Source: Salarias fasciatus (taxonomy: Eukaryota > Chordata > Actinopteri > Blenniiformes > Blenniidae). Taken from it: DNA of 64,000 nucleotides. The translations under genes were made by a program, and so were the position numbers. The stretch covers positions 23,468,159 to 23,532,158 of the forward strand of contig NW_021941229.1 in assembly GCF_902148845.1 (NCBI RefSeq), in the 5' to 3' direction. The first letter of the stretch is position 1, and each line of letters begins with the position of its first letter. Shown one piece after another: positions 43,142 to 56,074 of the stretch. Under the pieces are notes generated by a model. The model saw only the letters and a list, made by a program, of their open reading frames with translations. It was not told where the DNA came from and did no database searches.

Positions 43142-46100
43142 ATGTCCTTCCCTGCCGCCTCGGATGCTTACGGTATGTACCTGTGTGAGGGATTATCGTA
43201 TTAGTTGTGTCTCCGGTGACCCGCAGACGTAGAGCCTCTGCTGAAGCCGGCGAGGTGTCAGTTTAAAAGCTTCCACAGCCTCACAGATGATGCCGTGATG
43301 TGAGATGACAGACCAGAGCTGAGCTAGGCTAGCTGCACAGGCTAGCCACCTTTAGCATGCTGCCTTCATGAAGGGGCTGTCCACTGCTTCCAAGAAGTGA
43401 CATTAACCTGCTCCCATCGGAGCCTTTAAAGCCATAGATCAGGCTTTTAGTGGACTTAATCTAATGTCCAAAGAAATCATCAGGAGAGTTGATTCCTGGC
43501 CTCAGTTTTAGCAGGACTGGCTAACAGCCTAGCTTCCACCTTCTCATTGAACTCGCTTCACTGTGATGTGATCTGTCTGTTATTTACAAAGCTTTTCATC
43601 AGATTTGACTATTTTGGTGTATAAAGACAGAACCAACCATCCAGTTTGTCATGTTGCAGCCTCACGTGCTGTTTGCCATGTTACTGTAAGCGTGGTCCAC
43701 CTTGTGCATGCCAGGCAGAGTAGCTGGCAGTGTGTCAAGTTTCTCTGCTGATTAATAGTTTGATCTCTCAAGCTTACACGTCTTCAGAAGATAGGAATGT
43801 GTGTAAAGGATATCGCCTTGATCAGTGATTACTGTTTCTAAAGTAACACAAAATAATCATGCTGATTAAATTCCGTCAGCCTCAGAAAGCTCTGTGACCT
43901 GCTGCTGAACTGTGTGGGAGTCCAGCGGTGCAGGAGGGCAGGAAAGACCTGCAGCAGGTGGCGAGGGTGGCAGAAAACAAGGCTAATGTTTCCTGCTGCT
44001 GTGAGATTAGATTCAGATCCATTGAAATCATTTTCAAAACGTGTTCAATCTTTTGCAGGGTGATCATCAGTTAACCAGACCGGTGTGGAGTACAGCTTCA
44101 TGGTTGGATGACTACAGACGGTTCACCAGCGAGCCCTGAGCTGGCTGATCTCACCACGGACAGAAGGCCTTATTTTGGGTGAAAGTGAAAGAGATTAGGG
44201 GAGGTGTGGCCTGAAGGCGGTTCGATTCCTGACATGTCGATGAAACAACCAGACGGGATGTCCATCGCCCAGGCTTTGGCTATGACTGTGGCAGAGATAC
44301 CAGTCTTTCTCTATTCCACGTTTGGGCAGGTAAAACCAATGCACACAATCACATATGTCAGAAAACTCTATCACTCTGTGGCACCACCTGTATTGCCTTA
44401 TTCAGTGAAGAAGGTTAAATAACTGTTCATTTTTTGTCATATCCTCACTCTCTGTTCTGCCGTCAGTCCATATTTTCCCAGCTGAAGCTTTCCCCGAGCC
44501 TGAAGAAGGTGCTCTTTGCCACGGCGCTGGGGAGCGTAGCTCTGGCTCTCACTGCTCATCAGCTGAAACGACGGGGAAGGAAAAGGAAGCAGGCACAAAT
44601 AAAAGAGGGCCAGAAAACGGTGGGGATACCTGAGGCGCTTCTGAAGACTGGGAGACCGTCGTCATTGAAGAGAGGTGAAATCCTGCCTCTGCGTTGCTGT
44701 TGAGGCGTCTTCAAACACATGTTGGAGCTGACATTTATTTATTTTTTTGCGGACAGGTACTTTCTCGGGTCGACAGATGATGAGTCCCAGCACTCGGAGC
44801 AACGACACCATGAGTGGAATTTCCTCGCTGGCTCCCAGTAAACATTCAAGTTCCTCACACAGCCTGGCATCAGTGGGTTCACTTCAGCTTTTCCTTTTTC
44901 TATCCCACTTGCTTGCATTTTGTCCATCTTTGGTGTGTGTGTGTGTGTGTGTGTGTTCCCTCGCATAGACGCGAATGCCAAGTTCCCCCAATCAGTCTGT
45001 CAATCCCTCGACCCCCTGGGAGGCGGAGCCCGTGGCGGAAGAGTCCGGGGCGGCAGAAGACGCCAACGCTGAAAATCTTTACTTAATGGGTGAGAGTTTA
45101 GAATGATACATGCTATTTAAATATGAAATGCTCCTGTTTTAAAAAGTACGTGAAACTCCCAATCCTGAAATACTTTATAATGAAGAAGTAAATGATTCTT
45201 TCAGAATTCTTAAAACTCCCTGAACAAGTTTGATATTGGGATTATACAATCATCCGATAGTCGGACTCTTGAACCCACACTGCTATAGTTTGGGAATTGA
45301 TTCAGCTTGAGCAGAATTTAATCAGTCATTAACCTGTTTTACATTCCTCATTACCTCATTTCACCTCATTTGTTCTTTATCAGCCCTTTGACTGGTTGTG
45401 TAAGGGCAAATATAAATCCTCCTCATCACTAATCTTTGGCATAATGCTCTCTGGTGATGAAGGAGGATAAAGATCTGTGTGCCTGGAGAACTGGAACCCA
45501 GTGATTTAGCATCAGGATCATAAAGCTTTGTGTTGCCCTGAAAAAAATATGCGATCACCTGGTTTAGTTTTCCATTCATGTTAAACCGAAGCTCACAGTG
45601 AAAGAACATTGCATTTATCTCAAAGAAAGCATGACTTTCATACATTCTATAGATAATTTCGTAATGTTGTAGCGATCATTACTTCTGTCCTGAACCTGGA
45701 GATTCAGTTTTAAGTGTGTGTGTGTGTGTTTTTGTGGTAGGGATGGAGCTGTTTGAAGAAGCCCTGCGGAAATGGGAGCAGGCGCTGAATATCCGCCATC
45801 ACACCTGCTCGACGTCCAGTAACAGCAGCCTGGCCCTGCAGGGGGCGGCGTGTGCAGACGTCCCCACGGTATCCGTCAAGCCGCCGTGCACGGCTCGAAT
45901 CAAATTAAACACAGAAAACCATTTCCCTGGATGAAGCGGTTTTCTAACAAAACACCACTCCAACTTGTTCTCCTTTGTTTCGTGTTTCTTCTCTGGTTTC
46001 TGTAGGCTGAAACCCATAATAAAGTGTTTGCTGAGAAGTTGGAAACACTGCTGCACCGGGCGTATCACCTCCAGGAGGACTTCGGCAGCACCATCCCCAC

Positions 46101-47563
46101 AGACAGCGTGCTGGCGGACTTCGGTGAGAGTCGTGACTTAATACGCAGCAGTTAAAGCTTCATTAACGTATCATATGAAAGATGGAGTCACAGGATGTTT
46201 ATAGTATGAATGCTATGATTTAAACTGAGAGGTAGAAGACGGATGAAGCATTCTGCAGCCTGTGTTTCCTCCTGGGAGTCACTTTGCTTGCTGCTGTGTT
46301 GACAGAGAGTGAAGGAACTCTTATCTTGCCTCAAGTGGAGAGTTTCCAGAGGCTGCAGGACGATGACGCCACGACGGTCTCGTCCGATGACTCCTTCTTC
46401 TCAGCAGCAGAGGTGAGTTTCTTCCCCTCCGCCCTGGAAATCCAGACATGAGTGATCCGAAAGATTTAACGCAGGATTTAATGTGCGCAGCTGTTTGACG
46501 CCATGTCTCTGGAGGAGGTGTACCAGCCTCTGAGGCCCGCGGCTCTCTATGAAGAAGCCTTGTCTCTGGCCCGGGAGGGCCGGGTGACCTACAGGTCCCT
46601 GAGGTAACCCCGCTCTGCAGCCGCGGCACGTCTGGAGCAAATAATCTGTCCGTCTTTTCTGATCAACTGTCTGAATATCTGTTCATCCTCCCAGTGAGAG
46701 TCAGTTACTTAGTCCTTTCAGCTGCTCTGATCTGCTTTCCTGCTCTTGTTTTGAACAGATCTGATATGTTATCAGTCGAGCAGCAGAAAGCCAGTCAGAC
46801 TGACGAGGGGCCCGAGCTGCAGGATGTAGCCTAAAACAGCCAGATATTTCCTTCAGGAGTTGGTGGAGAGAATTAATACAGCTTAGAGAGAACGGCCAGC
46901 GTCCGTTCAGCTGAAACGAGTCCAGAGAAAGACGATGGCTGAGGCTGGTTGTTCAGTCAGCCATCAGTGTTTTAGCCGGGGCCGCTGGAGCGGAACCCAG
47001 CAGGTGGCTGGAAAAGACAGGACACACACACACTCACACACTCACACGGTAACCAGAAACTGAGAAACTATCACACAGACGCGGTTTAGTGACCAATTAA
47101 CCTCAGATCCAAGTAGTTGTGGATCCATGTGAGGAATGGGGAAGTGAAAACACACACACGTTACACAAATACTTAGAAAAATGAAAAGTCAGACGTTTCA
47201 CTTTCTGTTACAGTTCTTCATAAAAACCACCGTATATCCAGTTCATGTCCTGTGAGGTGGAATCTTTTCCATCTCACTAGTTGACATTTTGTTTTTTCTA
47301 TCACTGCCTCTCAGTGGTTTAAAAAACATCTCTTCAGAGAAAGCAGGAGTGTGAGCTGATGGCTCGTCTCTCTCTCTTCCTTCCAGGACCGAACTACTTG
47401 AATGTTACGGTGACCAAGACTTTCTCGCCAAGCTTCACTGCGTCAGACAAGCATTCCAGGTTGGTTTGAACAAACTAAGACTCATTCCACTTTAGGAAGA
47501 TTTAATTCTGACCATCTCTGAATGTAGTTTACCCAGTTTATTTGAAGTATTGTGGACTGTGAG

Positions 47564-47596
<33 letters not shown>

Positions 47597-48415
47597 GGGG
47601 GGTGTTACGTAGCTAAAGAATCTGAAACGCATCCTCGACACTTGATAAGACTGTTGTTCTAGAAAACCTTGAACTTGAGCAATCCTGGCTGCAGCAGTGG
47701 AGTCGGGTTTCAGCAGGTAAAAGATGGACGGGTGACACACGGTGTGTCTTACACCTTCTTTTTCCAGGTCCTGCTGCTGGATGAGACTCACCGAACGTTT
47801 TTCATGGAGACCGGGAAGCAGATGATTGCGGGGTTGATGGTGAAGGCGAACAAGGTGAAGCGGCGCTCGCGCGAGAACGTCTCGGCTCGGCTGACGCCTC
47901 TGCTCAGCTCTCACTGACCCTGAGCGACTGTGTTTGAACCCAGAGTCCGAAAGCCTTCCTGGAGAGCTACGAGGACATGCTGCTGTACACCCAGCGGGAG
48001 GAGACGTGGCCCGTCACCAAGATGGAGCTGGACGGGCGAGGCGTGAGTCCAGCCGCCTCCTCACAGTGTTTCACAGCAGCTTCAGATAATCACACTGCAT
48101 GCAGGGTGTTTAAATTCACGGCTCACTGCTGCCACCTCCTGGTAGGAAAGTAGATGACGTGATTACAGTGATTTTAATTCCCTTGCACATGTCCACAGAT
48201 ATGATAATTCCACGCACTAACCTCTATAGAGAGTGTGTGACCCCCGGTGCGTCCCGCTGACCGCTCCTGTCTGCAGGTGGTGTGCATGAACTTCTTCGAC
48301 ATCGTGTTGGACTTCATCCTGATGGATGCGTTTGAGGACCTGGAGAGCCCCCCCTCCTCCGTGGTGGCGGTGCTGAGAAACCGCTGGCTGTCGGACAGCT
48401 TCAAAGAAACGGTGA

Positions 48416-48456
<41 letters not shown>

Positions 48457-49120
48457 TGTATCCACGTCACCATCATGCCTTCTCTAACACAGTGTTGTTT
48501 TTCCGCCAGGCGTTGGCGACGGCTTGCTGGTCAGTCCTGAAGGCGAAACGACGCCTCCTGATGGTGAGTCTGATTCCATCTGACTGATCACTTTATCGAT
48601 CTGGACCGAGTCGATGCCGCGAGCTGTAAAGACTCAGCGCTCATCTGATATCGACATCTTGTCCACAGGTCCCCGATGGCTTCATCTCCCACTTCTACGC
48701 CATATCAGAACACGTGAGCCCCGTTTTAGCGTTTGGCTTTTTGGGGCCGAGGCAGCACCTCAGCGAAGTGTGCACCATCTTCAAGGTGAGAGCAAAAAAA
48801 ACAAAAAAAAAATTTAAGTTTTGATTCTACTTTCACACAATGAGTGTTGGGTTCGTGGTTTTGGTTCGGTGGTGAATTCATTTCTTTGATAGTTTTTGTG
48901 CTCATCTCCTCGTCTGCAGCAACAAATCGTGCAGTACCTCAAGGACATGTTCGACCACGACAAGGTGCGCTTCACCTCGGCTCAGTGCTTGGCCGAGGAC
49001 ATCCTGAAGCTTTCGCACCGCCGCAGTGAGATCCTGCTGGGATACCTGGGAATCGACAGCCTTCTGGAGCTCAACGGCTCGCTCCCCAGAGAACTGGACG
49101 CCTCCTCTGGGACCAAATAG
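43142..49120 (+). CDS. MIGA2: Mitoguardin 2 (FAM73B)
   Basis: Outer mitochondrial membrane protein that promotes fusion and bridges mitochondria to ER and lipid droplets by lipid transfer. Exons: 43142-43172, 44199-44329, 44467-44674, 44757-44872, 44969-45089, 45741-45868, 46006-46123, 46306-46412, 46491-46603, 47387-47459, 47768-47854, 47944-48042, 48277-48411, 48510-48563, 48669-48785, 48920-49120. All stay in phase, giving 612 residues (human 593). The N-terminus (MSFPAASDAYGEVWPEGGSI) comes from two exons; the family match starts at MSIAQALAMTVAEIPVFLY. The membrane helix is VLFATALGSVALALTAHQL, then a basic stop-transfer stretch. DDSFFSAAELFD is the FFAT-like motif for VAP binding. The C-terminal domain is strongly conserved (CMNFFDIVLDFILMDAFEDL). 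No breaks seen. Intron 1 (1026 bases) shows nothing else. Confidence 0.96.
48128..48147 (-). promoter_or_regulatory. CTCF-like site in MIGA2 intron
   Basis: TGCCACCTCCTGGTAG reads CTACCAGGAGGTGGCA on the minus strand, one mismatch from the CTCF core. Binding not established. Confidence 0.35.
48419..48454. repeat. (CA)18 microsatellite beside a MIGA2 splice donor
   Basis: Perfect CA run beginning eight bases after the exon end at 48411. Intronic CA repeats close to a donor can act as hnRNP L binding sites. Confidence 0.95.
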
Positions 49121-51575
49121 GACGTGCGAGGCTCAAATGGAGCTTCGCTGGGCTTCGCACGGGCCGACGGCGGAACGGCGGCGCAGCGACTCGACACTCG
49201 ATCTGTTCCCTGCGTGGAAACCGGACTTCACGGAGAACCAGAACCAGAAGCAGCATCATGCGTTGATTCATCTTCGCCCATTAAACACATCTACTGTAAC
49301 AGGATCTATATATATATATTATGTGTGTGTGTATGTGCGCGCATCAGATCAGCAGCCACCGGCCGTCGTGCTCAAGAAGGAAACCTCCAGGATGATGTAT
49401 CAGAAATGCCAACCGTCGTCGAGGACTCGTCTCCGCCGCCGCCGTCGCCGCCGTGTGACAAGGATACTTGAAAACAAACGTACCAAACCGATGAACCGAT
49501 GCTCGGATCCAGACTCCTGCGGAATATCAAAGTCTTCATTAATGTGTGAGAGTGAATTTTGAGCGTTTCTATGTTTTATATTAAAGGTCGAAGGTTCGTT
49601 TTTAAAGCAGAGACGATTCCCGATGTGGGACGGAAAGGCTTCGTCTCATCAGCTGGTTCAACGTTTCCCCACTTTATTTAAAGTGAGCAGATTGAAGTGA
49701 GACCAGAGGAGTGTATTTAGCTGAAAATAAGATGCAATCATTTTAATCATAGAAAAGAAACCTATATCTATAACCTGAAACACACTACTCAAAACAGCAC
49801 TGAAACTGCTGAGTCAACAGTTTTGTTTGTTTTTTTTTGTTTTGTTTTTTTTTGAGGAAATGTGGATTCCCACACACTCAGGATCCAGTCTGACCAGATT
49901 CAATTGGATATCTTTGCTTCAACTGACTCAAGATGATCAGTATATTAATTACAGATGTGACTGAAATCATTTCCTTGACTTCTTTTCTTTTTTTTTTGTT
50001 TTTGTAAGTGCTCCTTTTTACAGACCGTTGTGAAGTTTTAACTTGAACCAGGCAGGAAAACCAAGTCTACAAGTTCAGGTTATGTGCTGCGGAAAAAGTA
50101 AACCAAGACCAGAACTAGTATGAAACCTCACAACCAGAAACTAAACTAAATCAGGCTCCTTAAAACGTATCAGAAATTAATTTTTCCATCCTAAATATAA
50201 AAAAGTTTTTGCCTTTTAAACTTTCCCCCCTTTGTAATGTCCTGGTGAGGTTTTAATTCTCTGAATGAAGCCGTTCATGTGTTCAGTAGGAAGAATAGGG
50301 AAGGGAATTAAGTGCACTGATTCTGCTCTGTTGTGTTTTATTTTAACCTTTATTTTGTTCATACTGTGAAGCGAATGGCGCAGAAAGACGCTGTGTGGTG
50401 ATAAAACTGACTTCATGAGATGATTATTCTGAATGGCATTGGAAACACAGGATGTAAGTGTTGAAATCATTTTTATTTTTTTGATTTTATGATTTTAATA
50501 AGTTATTGTTTCCACACACGTTTGTCTTTGTGGCGTTGATGATCTTGAAGTCGTAGCACCATGCCTCTTAAATTAATTTCTTGTTCTGCTGCGGTCTGCG
50601 TGCGGAAGAGTCGGTCTCGTCACATCGTTTCTCTTCTCACACATCCGCCACGGCTCCAGCTACACACTTGATTTCTGATCAAATATGCAGCTTTTTGTTG
50701 TTGAAGCATTTTTGCACTTTAGCAGGAAGAAGATACAGGAATGTCCAACGAAGCCCTTTTTAACGCTCACGTTCACATGTAAAACAGATTATTTATTGAT
50801 CATATATTATTGATAATATAGAAGTTAAATGCTGTACAGTAGAGAATTTATCTTCTGAGGAAAAACTAAACTGCAGAAATGATTTATTCTGGTTACTCTC
50901 ACGAAGTTTTTGTTAAAGTGTCCCATATTTAAAAATCTTCCAAGCCTCCATTTTTAAGCGTGCGTGCTCTGTATGGTTCCCCCAACTTCTATTAGTGGAA
51001 AATGCATCTGTTCAGTCGTGTCTTCAGGCGTCGCTCTGCTGATTTTCTCTGTCCTGGCGTTAGAGCAGCGCTTCTCAAAGGGTGGGGCGGGTCAAGTCCA
51101 CTTTATTTCTGGGAGAATTATGATAAAAAAAAGAAACAAGAGGAATAAAAACACTTGATTAATTATAAAAAAAGGAAAAAGTGGGCTCCTCCTGACCCTG
51201 TTTGAGAACCCTGCGTTAGATAACCTGCTTTTGCATGTTAACTGTCGATTCTCTGGTATGCATCTGTCCGACAGCCCAGCTCAGTCGTAGTGTTTGTAAA
51301 TTTAAAATGACCATTTAGAAATAAGCTAATTGAAATATTTAGAAAGTAATGATTTGAACATTTCAATGCAGGCACGGACTTCAGCGTATATCAACGACGT
51401 TCTAAAGCTGTACAAAGATTTCAGATGGCCAAGCTGTAATTCTCTTTCTTTTGTTTTTATTACTGCATAACAAGTGTCCTCTTCATGCCTTCTGTCTTTT
51501 CTATTGTTACGTTACAATGCCAGCACAAACTGTAAATTGATTTGAACTCCTCATAATAAATGTTATTTTTTGTTA
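49121..51575 (+). other. Probable long MIGA2 3' UTR
   Basis: No competing gene is seen for 2.4 kb after the MIGA2 stop. The first well-placed AATAAA followed by a T-rich downstream region is at 51555-51560. Contains a short TA/TG tract (about 49308-49330) and several T-rich runs. The UTR boundary is inferred; earlier signals may also be used. Confidence 0.45.
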
Positions 51576-53000
51576 TCAAACAAATAGCTTATGGTGCCTT
51601 TTACCCACTCAGGATGTATTTTATCTCCCTCCAGGAGCCGAATAATTCGAGTTAGAATATCTTCTAAAGCCACTTTGACGAACAAAATGAAGTACTGAGT
51701 CTCCCAGAAACTAATCTGTTCTCCATTATAAAGACATTACTGTCAACAAATGTTTGTGTTTTATAGGGATTACCATGACAGATGAGGTATCGGTTAAATG
51801 GAATGCCTCATTGGATTTGTGCACACAGGGACAGGCAGGCCGAGTCAGAAATGCAAAGTACTCTGCGATCCCGCACCGAATGGAGTCTGAGGACCGGTTA
51901 AGCAGAGCTGCTGCTCATCAGGGGAATAAACTCCACCTGGCAAATGAAGCAAATACAGGTCATCAGCAGCCAGCGCCCTGCTAGTGCTCTCAAACACAGC
52001 CTGGCACCGCTTGCCTGGAACAAGGCAGAAAACAGGACAAGGCCAGAGCACCACAACGAAGGACAAGGATGGAGGGAATGGATAAAAAAGAAAGAAGGAA
52101 TGGAAGAAGCAGGGGTTCAGGGAATTATCGGAAAATCGGTAAATTTCGGAATACCTTCCTAAAAGCAACGAGCTTGATGGGGAAAAAGGATGAATAAGGT
52201 GATAAGTAATTAGGACCAGAAGATGCAACTGCAGACGTACAAGCTGCCTTCAAACTTCAAAGAAGAAGAAGAACAAGGCAACTGTTACGGATGTAAATGT
52301 TGACTATGATGTTCAGAATATGAGCTGTAATCTCACAGTGTTGACTGAGGAACTGATGAGAGGATGAGGGCTGTCTGAAACAACGCGCGACATTCCTCCG
52401 TCTGCCAATTCAAAGATGAAAATATATATTTGTGCTGCATTTTTGAATAACGCTCCAGGCCTACTTAGTTTGCTGTGATGAACTTGACCTTTTTCCTCTT
52501 TTGAATTTCATAAATGAAACACACTGAAAGTGTTGTTTGAGTTGCTTGACTGGGCTTTGAATTTATTCCGGACGAGATGCCCTGACTTCGGTTTCATTCA
52601 TCATCAGTAAAAATGTGGATTTCAAATCTTCTCAGTGTATTCATTTCATGAGTCATGCACTACAATTCTGTGACGCCCTGAAATTCGAATTAGATTAATT
52701 AATTACAGGTCCTGTAATTAATTAGATTAATATTTTTGATCACCTGACAGCTCTAGACATCAATGTTGGATCTCACAAAACTGTGTCCCACAACTTCATC
52801 TGCATGCTTCGCAGCTGAAGCTGAGTTGGCTGTTTAACTACAAGACAAAGGTATCTGAAGGTATTTGAATGAGGTATTCTGAACCTCCTGTTTTCAAAGG
52901 GATGTGTCGAGGATGAAGACTTTACAATGAATTCTTCATATATGACTTATGAACTTTCAAAATCTAAACGATGTTCAGTGGAAATTTTCTTTTTTTCTAC
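51576..53000. other. Intergenic, nothing recognised
   Basis: Unique-looking sequence without convincing exons. The open frame on the minus strand at 51845-52228 has no family resemblance or splice support. Confidence 0.4.
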
Positions 53001-53009
53001 AACCAGACG

Positions 53010-53295
53010 TCATGGTTCATGTTTTGTCCCGTCTGTGTCCCTGACGTCGTTCACCTGTGCCTGATTGGGTCGTTGCACTCACCTGCTGCTCTGGGCTTAT
53101 ATAAGGGGCTCTCTGGCTGCGTTCTGGTTTTCAGGCCGTCTTGTCTCCACGCTGTGTTTTCTGTGTGTTTCTGTGCTACGTGCTTTTATTCAGTCAGTGT
53201 TTCTGAGTGAGCTGCATGCTGTGCTGCTTCATGTCTGTCTGGGAGAGCGCCGCTCCTGGTTCTCTGCCCTCGAGCCAAGGCAGCAATGAAAAATC
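53010..53295 (+). repeat. TATA-bearing interspersed-repeat-like segment, possibly an old LTR fragment
   Basis: GTCATGGTTCATGTTTTGTC at the left, CACCTGTGCCTGATTGG, a TATATAAGG box and a pyrimidine-rich downstream part resemble the layout of teleost LTR-element promoters. No internal region, partner repeat or flanking duplication was seen. It is treated as a fossil fragment of uncertain family. Confidence 0.25.
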
Positions 53296-53524
53296 TCAAT
53301 CATAATGATCTTTTTTTATGTTTTTGTCATTTTCCCTAAAATGAATGTGCATTTGATCATTCTGTTGGTGTTCAGCCCCTGAGAGTAATTTTTGGTTTGA
53401 ACTACAGATAATTTCGTACATTGTTGGGGCTTATGTTTAGTAATTTAACATGAATTGCCAAAGTATGGATTACTGAAGGTAATTGATCACTAATTTCATT
53501 AAATTATTAATCAGTAAATTGTCA

Positions 53525-53705
53525 TGCAGTCGGCTGCCACCCAAACCACATTGCACCCGACCCCTACAGTTCCCTCGGTGGGTGGTGAGCCCACCGGAGG
53601 TCAGGCCCACATCGTCTCTTCGGGCTGAGCCCAGCCGGGCTCCGTGGGCAAAAGCCCGGCCACCAGGCGCTCACTTACGAGCCCCAACCCCAGGCGTTTG
53701 TGACG
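53525..53705 (+). repeat. GC-rich interspersed repeat fragment, unassigned
   Basis: An abrupt GC-rich island in AT-rich sequence: CCTCGGTGGGTGGTGAGCCC, then CGGGCTGAGCCCAGCCGGGC, then AAGCCCGGCCACCAGGCGCT. This text is familiar from many teleost genomes as a dispersed repeat. Both ends are abrupt. I cannot name the family. Confidence 0.5.
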
Positions 53706-53851
53706 CTCATTAAATGTCGGTCACATTTTATGAAGTTTTGTTTATTTTGAGTATATTATTTCTGTAGATTTGTGAATATAATCCAAAGTGATTAATTATT
53801 GCTTATCCTAAGAGCAAAGAAAATTATTTTCTTCTGAGACACTTATTCAGT

Positions 53852-53876
53852 GCCACCAGTAGGAGGCAGTGGCGCC
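53852..53876 (+). promoter_or_regulatory. CTCF-like site
   Basis: CCACCAGTAGGAGGCAGTGG is one mismatch from the CTCF core, 37 bases before the first copy of the 72-base direct repeat. Confidence 0.35.
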
Positions 53877-53912
53877 TTGCTTCTCTGTGCAAACGGAAGT
53901 ATCAACTTCCTC

Positions 53913-53984
53913 ATTCTGCTGAGGAAGCCAGACTGCACCAGAAGCATCGGTCGTCCGTTTCATCTTTTCTTCCTGTTTTACAGG
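53913..53984 (+). repeat. 72-base exact direct repeat, copy 1
   Basis: Begins ATTCTGCTGAGGAAGCCAGA and ends TTTCTTCCTGTTTTACAGG. The identical 72 bases recur at 54659-54730. The tail resembles a splice acceptor, and here it is followed by GTTAGTGG, which resembles a donor. Confidence 0.9.
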
Positions 53985-54658
53985 TTAGTGGACTGTGAAT
54001 ATATTCATAAAAGTTACTCAAACTGGTGATTAAATGTTTGGAGAAGATGATCATTTGAGTTTGTTCATGTTTTGAGTAGATTTGACCGTGTTTTTTTTGA
54101 ATGAATGGGAAACGTGTTTCCTCCGTGTGTCACATGTGGCATAAGATGGCACAGCAGTGGTGTAGTTTTTTCCTTTGTGACCAAAACTCTGTATTAATTC
54201 ATGGCTCCTGCACATTTTGTTTGAGGTTAAATATCATTCTTATGGATTTGTATGTTGTTGATTGTGTAAATAAGTTATGAGTTACAGTAATATCTTCATG
54301 TGATTGTTTGAAAATGGTGAAAATGGATCGACTTTGTCTTCAGCGCATACATTAATCCCATAATTTAAGAGTAATACACTCGTGTCTGCAATTTCAACTT
54401 AAAGAAAGGTTAAATAAGTTACATTTCATTGATTTAGATTTGATCTGAGTGATAAACAGTTGATTTGACTGAAAGGGAGCGTTTTAATGCAGTACTATAC
54501 TGATGTAAGATCATATTTTGTGGTAAAATGATATTTTGTTGTTTCATTGAGGAAAATAGGATTGAATTGTTACTGTCTGTGATCAGTTGTGATTTTGTTT
54601 CTAATATGTTTAAGAAAATATGGGAAAAGAAAGAACATACTATGGGAATTGTGAATAA

Positions 54659-54730
54659 ATTCTGCTGAGGAAGCCAGACTGCACCAGAAGCATCGGTCGT
54701 CCGTTTCATCTTTTCTTCCTGTTTTACAGG
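54659..54730 (+). repeat. 72-base exact direct repeat, copy 2
   Basis: Identical to 53913-53984 with different flanks on both sides: AATAA before, ACTTCTTATC after. The start-to-start distance is 746 bases. Function and origin unknown. Confidence 0.9.
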
Positions 54731-56070
54731 ACTTCTTATCTGTTTATGGGTACTCAACCTGAGACCTGTTACACGTTCATATATCAATCATCTGAATTTA
54801 TAGATTTGTATTCATGAATATCTCGACTATACAGCGAGCGCAGAAGGATCCTCACTACAGCAGGTCAAAGCATCATGTAGAAAGTACCTTTATTTATCTT
54901 TAATTCATTACAGGTTGAAACTCTATGATGTACTTGAATCTCTTCTCAGAAATGCACAAATATTTGAAATTGAAGAAATTACGGCAAAAGATTAAAGCTA
55001 TTCAAAAACTGAGGGAAGGGGAATTCTCAAAAATGTCCTTTTCAATTAAGAGCCCTCCTGGTTGATCATCTGTTTCTCCCCTCACATTCAGGGTCCGGGT
55101 CAGGACTCAGGTCAAGTCAGGACTAATAAAATGACCAGTTTGTTGATGTTGCAAATGCTTTGGTACATGCATGCAAATGATTGTGTGCCATTCTCTGCTG
55201 TTTCCCACATTATCAATCACTTGTACCATGTTCAGACTTTTGGTCAACAGTGCAGGTTTGTAATCCAACAACAGGAGCTGTATATATTCTGTCATGCTTC
55301 ATACAATACTGCAATATTCCACTTGCAGTTTACAAGTATATTTCATATTTCATACTTTAATATTATATCTTAATCAGTTTTATTTTTTCCACAACTGGAC
55401 AGGGTGTCAGAGGGTCTAGAAAACACACCAGATGAGTGTGAAGCAGCTGCTCTGCAGGGTTCCGTTTGAAAGAAGCGGTGAAAACATGAAGGACATGCGT
55501 TACCAGTATGTCCAGGTAAATCATGTATGGGCATGTAGTAACTGTACCTCACAGTGAACAGTATGGCATTGAATAGTGACACGTGGCACAACCACCGGGA
55601 CTTCTATGCATTTGGCTATGGCTGTAGAAAAGAAGGTGCAATTTGATGTACAGTGTCTTATCTATAATTGACAAAATTCATTTTGTGTCTTCTGGATAGA
55701 GTATATTGGAATTTAAAGCAAGTGACATACTGTACAACTGCATCAAGGCTACCTGCAATCCAAAGAAATGCAAAAATCACTCATTAAACCAAAGAAAAAA
55801 GTTCTAATCCACCCACATCACTTATTAAAATAAGTAATCATGACAATTGAGATATTTTTTTTAAGTTTTTAAGGTTTATTTAATCTTTATGAAAATTTAA
55901 ATTCCAGTATGTCTTAGGAAGTAGGAAACAACACGTCGTTCGCTTCATCACGTCCGTGCTTCTAGCGTCTTCGTGTTTCTTCGTGTTATTTGTTGTTCCT
56001 GGAAAAAAAGTTCTGTTAATATCTTTCTTCCGTGCTTGTTGCTGGAAATGAATTATTTTCACCTACTTAC
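54731..56070. other. AT-rich intergenic, nothing recognised
   Basis: No exon, RNA gene or named repeat was found. It may contain the 3' end of the W2-domain gene's transcript on the minus strand. Confidence 0.4.
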
Positions 56071-56074
56071 CTTT

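Noticed and set aside
46757-46833. Extra MIGA2 exon after the acceptor at about 46756
   Set aside because: Joining it to the exon ending 46603 gives an immediate stop. The acceptor at 47386 restores the conserved RTELLECYGDQD instead.
51845-52228. 127-residue minus-strand frame downstream of MIGA2
   Set aside because: No recognisable domain, no splice support, and composition like the surrounding non-coding sequence.
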